Origin: Pseudomonadota bacterium
Lineage (GTDB): Bacteria > Pseudomonadota > Alphaproteobacteria > Micropepsales > Micropepsaceae
Reading direction: 5' to 3'
Length of the DNA stretch: 8,289 nt
Assembly: GCA_021808875.1 (NCBI GenBank)
Contig: JAKBAU010000152.1
Location: 1-8,289, forward strand
How positions within the stretch are numbered: the stretch's first letter is position 1; the number at the start of each line of letters is the position of its first letter. Both the position numbers and the translations under genes were made by a program. This document shows positions 1 to 6,009 of this stretch, in pieces. The notes under the pieces are model-generated. The model was not told the DNA's origin and searched no databases. It saw nothing but the letters and a program-made list of their open reading frames with translations.

Positions 1-714
1 GCGTCCCTGCAAATTCATGTGCCCTTCCGCATCACACCGCTGATCTTTGATGACGGCTCAGTGGACAACACCGTCCGCGCGGCGATCTCCCGCGTCATTC
101 CGTGGGCTGAGTTCGTCGCTGCCAGCGACATCGAACAGAAGCTCGATCGCGCCTTGCCCGAGACTAGATTCCCGCGCCTTCGTGCGCGCCGGCGGGAATA
201 TCCTCATCTTCGGAAATTGATTGATATCCATCTTGATGCCGTGGGCTGGAACCTGGTGTTCGACTCCGACATGCTGACGTTCCGGCGTCCTGATGAGCTG
301 ATCGCCTGGTTCGAAGAGCCGCACCAACTTTATTTGCAGGACATCAGGACTTCGTATGGCTACCCTTACGCATATCTCTCGGTCCTTGCCGGCCGCCCGG
401 TTCCGGAACGCGTCAATGCCGGGCTTTACAGCCTGTTCGGACCGCACATCGATTGGGATGCCGTTGAGTACTGGTGTGGCCGTCAGCTCGACGAATATGG
501 CGGGGATTTCTGGCAGGAGCAGGCGTTGACGGCGATGCTGCTCGCGCAGAGCGAGACCAGAGCATTGCCAGCAAGCTCTTACCGGGTTCTGCCGGATCTT
601 GACGAAGGCAAACATCCCACCGCTGTTTTGCATCACTATGTTTCCTACGCCAAAAGACCCTACTTTCAGTTCGCATGGCGACGTGTGCTGGAAAGCCTGG
701 CGCGAGGTGTCTGA
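1..714 (+). CDS. Probable glycosyltransferase, GT-A-like, 5'-truncated by the window edge
   Basis: The reading frame is open from base 1, so the gene very likely begins upstream; the GTG at 19 is only the first start-like codon in view. The visible part is about 237 residues ending at TGA 712-714. Counting from the GTG, an early 'FDDGSVDNT' stretch (10-18) resembles the nucleotide-sugar-binding strand of GT-A enzymes. 'LVFDSDMLTFRRP' (79-91) supplies an acidic DxD-type motif expected to hold the metal and sugar-nucleotide phosphates. 'RVNAGLYSLFG' and 'GGDFWQEQAL' further on look like acceptor-side and catalytic-helix motifs of such enzymes. There is no signal peptide or membrane segment in the visible part, so it is probably cytoplasmic or peripheral. 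Donor and acceptor sugars cannot be read from the sequence, and no partner gene is in view. The fold call rests on motif resemblance only, and another nucleotide-sugar-dependent enzyme is possible. Confidence 0.6.
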   Translation, partial: ASLQIHVPFRITPLIFDDGSVDNTVRAAISRVIPWAEFVAASDIEQKLDRALPETRFPRLRARRREYPHLRKLIDIHLDAVGWNLVFDSDMLTFRRPDELIAWFEEPHQLYLQDIRTSYGYPYAYLSVLAGRPVPERVNAGLYSLFGPHIDWDAVEYWCGRQLDEYGGDFWQEQALTAMLLAQSETRALPASSYRVLPDLDEGKHPTAVLHHYVSYAKRPYFQFAWRRVLESLARGV

Positions 715-1055
715 GCAACCTGTCTTAAGGGGCCGTCACCAGGAAGGGGGATGGTGGGAGGTATCATTTAGCCTTTTATCCTGAAGGCATTCCGCGCTGT
801 GCACGCCGAAGGCTCTGCTGCGCGCCGGCAGTTCATGGTTCCAATGAACTTCAAGTCTTCGAGCTCAGCCTTCGCGCTGCTCCCTCAGGCGAGCCTTCGA
901 GAGTTGCCGGTCCCAGGCCTGGGCCCACGAAAAATTCCCAACCCCTGCCCTCAGGGGCAACCGGTCGCAGGTTGTCCGGCAGAACTTTAACGCAAGGGTT
1001 CCGACGCGGCTGGCATACTGGCCAAGGCTGAGCGTGGCTGGGGTGAGGACTGAAG
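715..1055. other. Non-coding gap between glycosyltransferase and TonB receptor
   Basis: I find no convincing gene in these 341 bases. Short open stretches exist, but they are arginine/serine/proline-rich and look like chance frames in GC-rich DNA. Two compact inverted repeats are present. One is a 12-bp perfect palindrome, CCCAGGCCTGGG (912-923). The other is a 6-bp stem with a 4-nt loop, CCCCTG-ccct-CAGGGG (942-957). Neither is followed by a T-run on the plus strand, so I do not call a terminator. No clear promoter for the receptor gene is recognisable. Confidence 0.5.
1041..1048 (+). promoter_or_regulatory. Ribosome binding site deciding the TTG start of the TonB receptor
   Basis: GGGTGAGG (1041-1048) contains GAGG, 7 nt before the TTG at 1056. 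An in-frame TGA at 1044-1046 rules out a longer reading frame. No ATG or GTG lies in frame before the signal-peptide core. Together these support the unusual TTG as the true start. Confidence 0.6.
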
Positions 1056-3479
1056 TTGAACGGCGGGACGAAAACGCGTTGGCCTTGGCCGCGTGCAGGT
1101 GACGCCGCGTCGCGCCCTTGGGCGAGGCCGGGCCGCCTGCTCGCTTCAGGGCTGATCCTCGCCGCAGCTGTCCTCCCACCGGCATTTGCTGCACCCCACA
1201 AACCCGCCCGGCCCGAAGCTGTGGTGGTTGTCGGCACCTCGCCCCTTCCAGGGACCGGCATTGATCCCAACAAGCTGCCGCTGACCATCCAGACGATCAC
1301 CGCCGGCACCATCGGGCGCCTGGGTACGGCAGACGCTGCCACCGCGCTCAACGCGCGTTTTGCCGACGTCAATATCAATGACAATCTTGATGATCCGTTT
1401 CAGCCGGACCTGCTTTATCGCGGCTTTGAGGCCTCGCCGGTCCTGGGGACCCCTGCCGGGCTTGCTGTCTATCAAGACGGTGTGCGCATCAACGAGGCCT
1501 TTGGTGACACGCTCAACTGGGACCTTGTTCCGGACTTCGCCATCGCCCGCATGGATGTGGTGAGCGCCAACCCCGTCTATGGCCTCAATGCCCTTGGTGG
1601 TGCGGTGATCGTTACCATGAAGAACGGCTTTTCAGCACCGGGGGCAACGGCCGAGCTTGCCGCCGGTTCTTACGGGCGACGCCAGGCCACGCTCCAATAT
1701 GCGCATCATGACGGCAGGTTTGGCCTCTATGTCGGGGCGAGGGCCCTCAACGATCGTGGCTGGCGTCAGAACTCACCGGACAAGCTACGCCAGCTCTTTA
1801 GCGATCTCAGTTACCGCGGTCACCGTCTTGGCCTTGATCTGAGCTATTCTGCTGCCGACAACAGTCTGGCCGGCGAATCCGCAACTCCCGTCCAGGAGCT
1901 CGCCATCAGCCGCGCGCTGATCTTCACCAGCCCGCAGCTGAATGTGAACCGGCTAGAGTTTCTGACCCTGAACGCCACCTATGCCGCCACCAATAACCTC
2001 AGCCTTGGGGCGACGGTCTATGACCGGGTTTTCCACCAGTCCGTGGTCAACGGCAATACGACAAACTATGTCGCCTGCACGGCGGCAAATGTCCTTGGGT
2101 ATCTGTGCCAGAACGATGGGATGACGCCCATCCATGACCAGGCAGGACGCCTCGTTCCGGACCTCTCTGCCGGCGGCAGCCATCCTCTTGGCGAGCTCGA
2201 CTTTGAGAGCATTCGCAGCCGCTCGACCGGCGCAAGCCTGCAGCTGTCCGATACTGCTCGCGTCTTTGGTCACGGCAATAATTTCACGCTTGGCGGCAGC
2301 ATCGATCACGACGTTACCCGCTATGGTGCGCGGGCCGAGGTGGGGACGATCAATCCGGCACTCGTGGTTGCCAGTTCGGGGTATTTTGTGACCACTCCGG
2401 AGGGGACGCCGTTTACGGCAACGCCGGTGGGGGTTCAGGCAAGCAATACCTATTACGGGCTTTATCTGACAGACACGCTGGACCTGACGCCCGCCCTCGC
2501 CCTCACTGCCAGTGGGCGTTTCAATGAAGCTCATATCCGTCTTGCCGATCAGCTGGGTTCGGCCCTCAGTGGCACGAGCCGCTTCAGCCGCTTCAACCCG
2601 GCCATCGGCATGAGCTATGCCGTTACGCCCAGCGTGGATGTCTATGCCGGCTATAGCGAGGGCAGCCGCATACCGACGCCAGCCGAGATCGAATGTTCGA
2701 ACCCGAGCGCGCCCTGCCTCCTGCCCTCGAGCCTGTCGAGCGATCCGCCCAATCTGCGCCAGGTGGTCTCGCATACGTATGAGGCGGGCTTGCGCGGTCA
2801 GGTTCTGCCCCTGAACACGGGCAGGCTCGACTGGACCTTGAGTCTCTTCCGCACCGATGTCACCCACGATATCTACGCCGTGGCAACTTCGCTCAGCACG
2901 GGATATTTCCAGAATATCGGCGGCACCCGTCGCCAGGGTCTGGATCTTGGCCTCAACTACCAATGGCGGTCGTGGGCGGTTTCGTTCGGCTACAGCTATC
3001 TGGCGGCAACCTTTCAGTCGAATTTTCTTCTGCCCTCGCCACTCAATACGGGTGCCAACGCGCACGGGAACATCCCGATACACAAGGGTGACGTCCTGCC
3101 CGGTATCCCCGCCCACCGTGTCAAGCTGGCGATCTTCTGGCGCCCGACATCGCGTTGGCATCTGGGAGCCACCGCACTCTATGAAGGCGATCAGTATTTT
3201 CGTGGCGATGAGGCCAATCTGATGAAGCCGCTGGCGGGCTTTGCGGTCTTGAACCTCGACACCTCCTACCGGCTCAGCCACGCCGTCTCGGTCTTTCTCA
3301 ACCTCGATAATGTCACTGATGCGCGCTACGCCACTTTTGGCGTCCTCGGTGATCCCACTGGCGTTGGCGCCCCGGGCGTCCCTGGATCTGCTGGTGTTCC
3401 GGCTCAGGCCATCGACTATCGCTTTGAAAGTCCGGCCGCTCCGTTTCATGCCCTCTTTGGTGTCCGCATTCAGGTCTAG
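1056..3479 (+). CDS. TonB-dependent outer-membrane receptor
   Basis: This encodes an 807-aa protein, a normal length for a TonB-dependent transporter that imports a large substrate such as a ferric siderophore across the outer membrane using TonB-ExbBD energy. The N-terminus has an Arg-rich lead, a hydrophobic stretch (29-40) and a likely signal-peptidase site after PPAFA (41-45). 'EAVVVVGTSP' (54-63) resembles a TonB box. The plug domain follows (about 72-190), with the typical 'YRGFEASPVLGTPAGLAVYQDG' region, split here for length, and 'NPVYGLNALGGAVIV'. The rest is a beta-barrel of alternating Tyr/Phe-rich strands. Two close cysteine pairs, C341/C351 and C547/C554, probably lie in extracellular loops. 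The C-terminus reads 'FGVRIQV', ending in Val rather than the usual terminal Phe. The start is TTG with a good ribosome binding site. No tonB, exbBD, sigma/anti-sigma pair or substrate-metabolism gene is adjacent, so the substrate is unknown. Family call is firm; specificity is not. Confidence 0.93.
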   Translation: MNGGTKTRWPWPRAGDAASRPWARPGRLLASGLILAAAVLPPAFAAPHKPARPEAVVVVGTSPLPGTGIDPNKLPLTIQTITAGTIGRLGTADAATALNARFADVNINDNLDDPFQPDLLYRGFEASPVLGTPAGLAVYQDGVRINEAFGDTLNWDLVPDFAIARMDVVSANPVYGLNALGGAVIVTMKNGFSAPGATAELAAGSYGRRQATLQYAHHDGRFGLYVGARALNDRGWRQNSPDKLRQLFSDLSYRGHRLGLDLSYSAADNSLAGESATPVQELAISRALIFTSPQLNVNRLEFLTLNATYAATNNLSLGATVYDRVFHQSVVNGNTTNYVACTAANVLGYLCQNDGMTPIHDQAGRLVPDLSAGGSHPLGELDFESIRSRSTGASLQLSDTARVFGHGNNFTLGGSIDHDVTRYGARAEVGTINPALVVASSGYFVTTPEGTPFTATPVGVQASNTYYGLYLTDTLDLTPALALTASGRFNEAHIRLADQLGSALSGTSRFSRFNPAIGMSYAVTPSVDVYAGYSEGSRIPTPAEIECSNPSAPCLLPSSLSSDPPNLRQVVSHTYEAGLRGQVLPLNTGRLDWTLSLFRTDVTHDIYAVATSLSTGYFQNIGGTRRQGLDLGLNYQWRSWAVSFGYSYLAATFQSNFLLPSPLNTGANAHGNIPIHKGDVLPGIPAHRVKLAIFWRPTSRWHLGATALYEGDQYFRGDEANLMKPLAGFAVLNLDTSYRLSHAVSVFLNLDNVTDARYATFGVLGDPTGVGAPGVPGSAGVPAQAIDYRFESPAAPFHALFGVRIQV

Positions 3480-3493
3480 AAGCGACGATACGG

Positions 3494-3545
3494 TTCTGCT
3501 CGGGCTTCTCAAATTCTACGTCATCCATCAGACGACGGAGCAGAA
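3494..3545. repeat. 8-bp inverted repeat just after the TonB receptor gene
   Basis: TTCTGCTC (3494-3501) is exactly complementary to GAGCAGAA (3538-3545). The first arm begins 14 nt after the receptor stop codon. The loop of 36 nt is long and only a short A-run follows, so this is at best a weak transcription-end or mRNA 3'-structure candidate, not a canonical rho-independent terminator. Confidence 0.3.
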
Positions 3546-3582
3546 AAGTTGATCCTGAAGATGCTGGTGCGATCACGCGGAC

Positions 3583-3607
3583 GGGTGGGCAGTTGCGCGT
3601 CCCACCC
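3583..3607. terminator. Possible GC-rich hairpin between convergent transcription units
   Basis: GGGTGGG (3583-3589) pairs perfectly with CCCACCC (3601-3607) across an 11-nt loop. It sits between the plus-strand receptor gene and the convergent minus-strand RES pseudogene, where a shared terminator would be expected. No T-run follows on either strand, so intrinsic termination is doubtful. Confidence 0.3.
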
Positions 3608-3694
3608 ATATTGGGCCAGGCACGCCCGCCCGCTACGCTGCACTCGCCATGGACTGGGCTGCGCGCGCCATGCCAGCGACAATCAGGGTGACGC

Positions 3695-3718
3695 CCTTGC
3701 ATCGGCGCCGATGCAAGG
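3695..3718. repeat. 24-bp perfect palindrome centred on GGCGCC
   Basis: The first arm, CCTTGCATCGGC (3695-3706), is followed with no spacer by its exact reverse complement (3707-3718). It lies exactly where homology to the RES domain ends, so it overlaps the 3' end of that pseudogene. An overlapping alternative stem, AGGG/CCCT just upstream (around 3685-3697), could compete with it as RNA. It could be a protein-binding site, an attenuator-like hairpin or a recombination scar. A perfect 12-bp arm without spacer is unlikely by chance. Confidence 0.7.
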
Positions 3719-4158
3719 TCCGGATAAAACAACCGCACACAAATCCCATCCGGATCGCGCCTGCTAAGGCAGATCAGCCCTTCAGATCCACTGTTCCGCA
3801 ACGCCGCAGCCAATTTTGAGCCATCGCGTAATCATCCGGATCCAGCGCGGGCAGAAATGCCGCGAGTCCGCCGCACTGGTCATAGAGGGAAGCTCGGATA
3901 TCCAGCACAAGGTCCCGGAATTACGATGGCCAGCCCGGCGGCAGATCGGGTTGCGCCATGAGACGGGTATGATGGTAAGGGGGCTCCATCGCTGCCGTTT
4001 CGAACGCCTGCGCCGCATAGAGCGCGCCATAGACGCCCGCACTGAACCGGGGCGGTCGTTCAGGGTTGACCGGCGCGAAGGGCACCATGAGGTAACTTGC
4101 CCTGGACCCCAAAGCGCGCCGCGCCACCGGTACCAGAGCAAGTGCTGTCCGCTATGGA
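3712..4158 (-). pseudogene. Broken RES-domain toxin (NAD+ phosphorylase / ADP-ribosylation type)
   Basis: Three minus-strand segments reassemble into a RES domain. From about 4158 one reads 'ALVPVARRALGSRASYLMV', 'RFSAGVYGALYAAQ' and 'FETAAMEPPYHHTR', which matches the RES core (RFs-GvYYAA-etA-aEt-yH) and keeps the conserved Arg, Tyr and Glu. An in-frame TAA at 3923-3921 interrupts it after 'PPGWPS'. The same frame continues with 'FRDLVLDIRASLYDQ' and 'DPDDYAMAQN'. A 1-nt frameshift in an A-run near 3812-3818 then leads to 'LRNSGSEGLICLSRRDPDG' and 'RLFYPD', the RES C-terminal motif (dG-vypSvR-pgGe-vavFrP) with its Ser. Upstream, a TGA at 4161-4159 also cuts the frame and the N-terminus is not recognisable. 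Intact relatives (for example ParT and MbcT) degrade or modify using NAD+ and pair with an Xre-type antitoxin; none is found here. The gene is clearly non-functional as read. Confidence 0.78.
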
Positions 4159-4272
4159 TCACCGCGCGCCGGGCCAGAAAATATTCTGGGCCCGCAGCAG
4201 ATAGGGGTGATGCCGGCGGAGTGCTGAGGGGAGGATTGTAAGGCCTGACACGCGCAATTGCGGGTCACATGC

Positions 4273-4602
4273 TCAGTCGTGCTCAGGCAGGTTTCCGCCA
4301 TTGAAGCGGCCAAAATGGCGCGCCAGCATGACCCCAAGCAGCAAAAAGCCGGCACCGAAGGCAATGATGTCCGTCGCGCTCCTGAGCTCAAAGGCTCCCA
4401 CCTTGCAGACAAGCAGGTAACTGATAACGAGGTTCAAAAAGCCCCAGAGCACATTGACGGTCGCTGACGACCGGCCCTTACCCGGCGGCTTGGCGAATGG
4501 ACTCTGGAACGCCTGGCCCAACAGGCCGCTGACGCTGTGAGGTATGGCGTTGGCCAAAAAGGCGCCGCCGAAAAAATAAGACACGATCCAGAGCCAGTGC
4601 AT
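4273..4602 (-). CDS. Small conserved three-helix membrane protein, unknown function
   Basis: This encodes 109 aa beginning 'MHWLWIVSYFFGGAFLANA' and ending 'GGNLPEHD'. Three hydrophobic segments are visible at about 3-20, 49-67 and 77-96, so an inner-membrane protein is likely. The loop between helices 1 and 2 carries 'FQSPFAKPPGKG', and the end has a basic 'ARHFGRFNGGN' tail. I recall similar short proteins as conserved hypotheticals in alphaproteobacteria, but no function is established to my knowledge. The ATG at 4602 gives a sensible N-terminus, although there is no Shine-Dalgarno sequence in front of it; the place where one should lie is the palindrome at 4606-4616. It is the only unbroken gene in the decayed stretch between 3.5 and 5.3 kb. 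After its stop codon the frame runs toward the RES pseudogene with no other gene between. Confidence 0.7.
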   Translation of the reverse strand: MHWLWIVSYFFGGAFLANAIPHSVSGLLGQAFQSPFAKPPGKGRSSATVNVLWGFLNLVISYLLVCKVGAFELRSATDIIAFGAGFLLLGVMLARHFGRFNGGNLPEHD

Positions 4603-4605
4603 GGC

Positions 4606-4616
4606 GCTAAATTAGC
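4606..4616. promoter_or_regulatory. 11-nt palindrome at the start of the membrane-protein gene
   Basis: GCTAA-A-TTAGC (4606-4616) is perfectly symmetric about one base and ends 3 nt before the minus-strand ATG. It occupies the ribosome-binding position and also resembles an extended -10 element (TGCTAATTT on the minus strand). It might be an operator, or a start region for near-leaderless transcription. It may also be chance. Confidence 0.25.
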
Positions 4617-4701
4617 ACGCGGATCTGTGCGCGCCTACCCAGCTTTTGGTGCTGTCCTAATGAGCCCCTCAGTGCCCTAGGTTGGTCGAGAGGGTGTCCT
4701 C

Positions 4702-4782
4702 GTTTCAGCAATGGCCAGGTTTGACGGTCAAACATGGGACGAGGAATTGCCGTTACGGCCGAGAACGGATTACTGCTGAAAC
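4702..4782. repeat. Nested inverted repeats between the membrane protein and Abi_2 pseudogene
   Basis: An outer pair, GTTTCAGCA (4702-4710) and TGCTGAAAC (4774-4782), is a perfect 9-bp inverted repeat 63 nt apart. Inside it lies GTTTGAC-G-GTCAAAC (4719-4733), a perfect 15-nt palindrome with one central base. The right outer arm lies beyond the natural end of the Abi_2 pseudogene and inside its 3' part. It could be a small mobile-element relic, an operator or an RNA structure. No flanking target duplication was seen. Confidence 0.45.
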
Positions 4783-5172
4783 AGAAGAGTTGGCCCGCAT
4801 CCACTATACAGTTTCCGGGCAAATCCAGCCTATCAGCTTGCAGATTTGGCCGTACTCTCCAGACAGATTGTGCCTGATCAAGGACTCATGGTGGAAAATG
4901 CGGCTGCGAAATGCTTGAACGTCGTCGGCTGTGGTCGAGACGTATCTTATCGACTGAGGGGCAGGGAGCGCCGGAAAACTTGTGCTCGGCGCAGGGGCCA
5001 CACCCGACAGTGCTTGGGATGTGTCAGAGCTGCCCAGATCCCAAACATGAGGGAAGCGACCAACTGATCTGGCGTCGGGTTGGTCCCGTACTTTCTGAGC
5101 AAACGCACCTTGGCTTTCTCGATCTCCTCGCAGCGCTTGATACCAATGTGCGTCCGGCAAGGAGCGTTGTTC
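4753..5172 (-). pseudogene. Decayed Abi_2-like (HEPN-type) abortive-infection gene, 3' part
   Basis: Minus-strand reading from about 5153 gives 'RTHIGIKRCEEIEKAKVRL' followed by 'PTPDQLVASLMFGIWAAL'. This matches the Abi-like family pattern of a helix, then 'p-grvvaelsFGFWv-L'. The frame is lost around 4950-4975. A second frame continues with 'ADDVQAFRSRIFHHESLI', equivalent to the family's 'lRNRIAHHEPi', and then 'YGQICKLIGWICPETV'. A TAG at 4806-4804 follows, but homology continues through 'WMRANSSVSAVIRSRP' to a natural-looking stop at 4755-4753. Abi_2 proteins are related to HEPN RNases, whose signature is R-N-x(3)-H; here it is R-S-R-I-F-H, with the Asn replaced. The N-terminal half is missing, cut at the junction with the transposase scrap. 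With an internal stop, a frameshift and truncation, this is a relic. Intact members act in phage abortive infection. Confidence 0.72.
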
Positions 5173-5174
5173 GC

Positions 5175-5342
5175 CCACCAGGTGCGGATCGCCTTCACCG
5201 CGAAGGCTGCGGTATGGTGGTCAATCCCGACGCTGACCCATCCTTTGTCATCGGCAATGTCATAGATGCCGTAAGGCGAGGCGCGGCCCAGCTTGGGATC
5301 AACGACGTCGTGGACACGGACGGCTTCAGGCGATCCGGCTTC
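5175..5342 (-). mobile_element. ISAzo13-family transposase fragment (internal piece)
   Basis: About 56 codons read 'AGSPEAVRVHDVVDPKLGRA', 'SPYGIYDIADDKGWVSVG' and 'IDHHTAAFAVKAIRTWW' (shown in pieces). This closely fits the conserved middle of ISAzo13 (Rhodopirellula-type DDE) transposases, 'p-rVrvHDF-DpelGkA-PYGvYDla-N-GWVsVG-DHDTAaFAVe-iRRWW'. Full-length members have several hundred residues. The catalytic positions known for the family lie outside this fragment: the upstream 'VDTKKKE', the downstream 'ADGGGSN' and the Glu of 'NKIEHR'. Both ends are abrupt. One side runs directly into Abi_2 sequence in the same frame, and the other abuts the truncated AbiEii gene on the opposite strand. 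It is inactive, but it marks the rearrangement point. Confidence 0.8.
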
Positions 5343-5349
5343 TGAACGC

Positions 5350-6009
5350 CTGACCTCGATTTTCTGCGAGTTATGCAACCTTTCCGTATCCGACGACGGG
5401 GTTACGTTCAACGCCGATAGCGTAATCGCCGAACGAAAGCGGCCCGATGACGAGTATCAAGGCGTTCGTGTCGAACTGAATGCGTTGCTGGCGGGTGCCC
5501 GTCTGCTCATCCAGGTCGATATCGGCTTCGGCGATGTCGTCACACCTGAAGCGCGGTTCATCAGCTATCCCTCACTGCTCGATTTTCCTGAGCCCAAGCT
5601 GCGCGCCTATACGCCCGAAACCGTCGTGGCGGAGAAACTTGAGGCGCTCGTATCGCTCGGTATCCGCAACAGTCGCAGGAAGGATTTCTTCGACCTTTGG
5701 GTCATGGCGCAAACCTTTGCCTTCGACGGAGCGATCCTGGCCGAGGCGATCCGCGCGACCTTCGCGCGCCGCCGGACGCCCATTGCGGTCGAAACGCCGG
5801 TGGCGTTCATGCCGGATTTTGCCAACGACGCCTCAAAGCAATCCCAGTGGCGTGCGTTTCTCAAACGCACCCGTCTGGTAATGGCACCGGAACCGCTTCC
5901 CGACGTCTTGGCATTTGTCGCAGGCTTCGCGATGCCCGTGCTGGTAGCCGTGCGCGACGGCAGCCCGTTTGCCAAGAAATGGCCGGCAGGAGGCGGGTGG
6001 TCGTGGTGA
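5350..6009 (+). pseudogene. N-terminally truncated AbiEii-type nucleotidyltransferase toxin
   Basis: About 219 codons of recognisable AbiEii/AbiGii-family sequence run uninterrupted to TGA 6007-6009. Recognisable pieces are 'SIFCELCNLSVSDDGVTF', 'LLIQVDIGFGD' (strand carrying an acidic residue), 'YPSLLDFPEPKLRAY', 'ETVVAEKLEALVSLGI' with the conserved Lys, and 'SRRKDFFDLWVM' with the conserved Asp. The C-terminal domain ends naturally with 'PFAKKWPAGGGWSW'. The first part of the enzyme is absent: the glycine-rich 'GG-LR' and 'R-T-DiD' motifs that bind metal and NTP. The frame is open back to a TTG at 5293, but that upstream part is antisense to the transposase fragment and has no ribosome binding site. 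Intact relatives transfer nucleotides to targets such as tRNA and pair with AbiEi-type antitoxins; no antitoxin is present here. The open frame suggests the truncation is fairly recent. Confidence 0.82.

Noticed and set aside
942..957. The CCCCTG/CAGGGG hairpin as a terminator of the glycosyltransferase gene
   Set aside because: It lies more than 220 nt after the stop codon and no T-run follows on the plus strand.
1953..3512. A long minus-strand open frame (519 codons) opposite the TonB receptor
   Set aside because: It is antisense to an unmistakable receptor gene. Its composition is Arg/Ala-rich with no domain, the usual mirror frame of GC-rich coding DNA.
3816..4241. A 141-codon plus-strand frame
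   Set aside because: It lies opposite the RES-domain relic, has no recognisable motif or ribosome binding site, and is very Arg-rich.
5293..5349. The TTG at 5293 as a genuine start for the AbiEii-type protein
   Set aside because: The first 19 codons are antisense to the transposase fragment, have no family similarity, and lack a ribosome binding site.
5343..5365. Extending the ISAzo13 fragment upstream through a frameshift ('ENRGQAF')
   Set aside because: The resemblance is short, and these bases already code for the AbiEii-type 'TSIFCEL' on the other strand.
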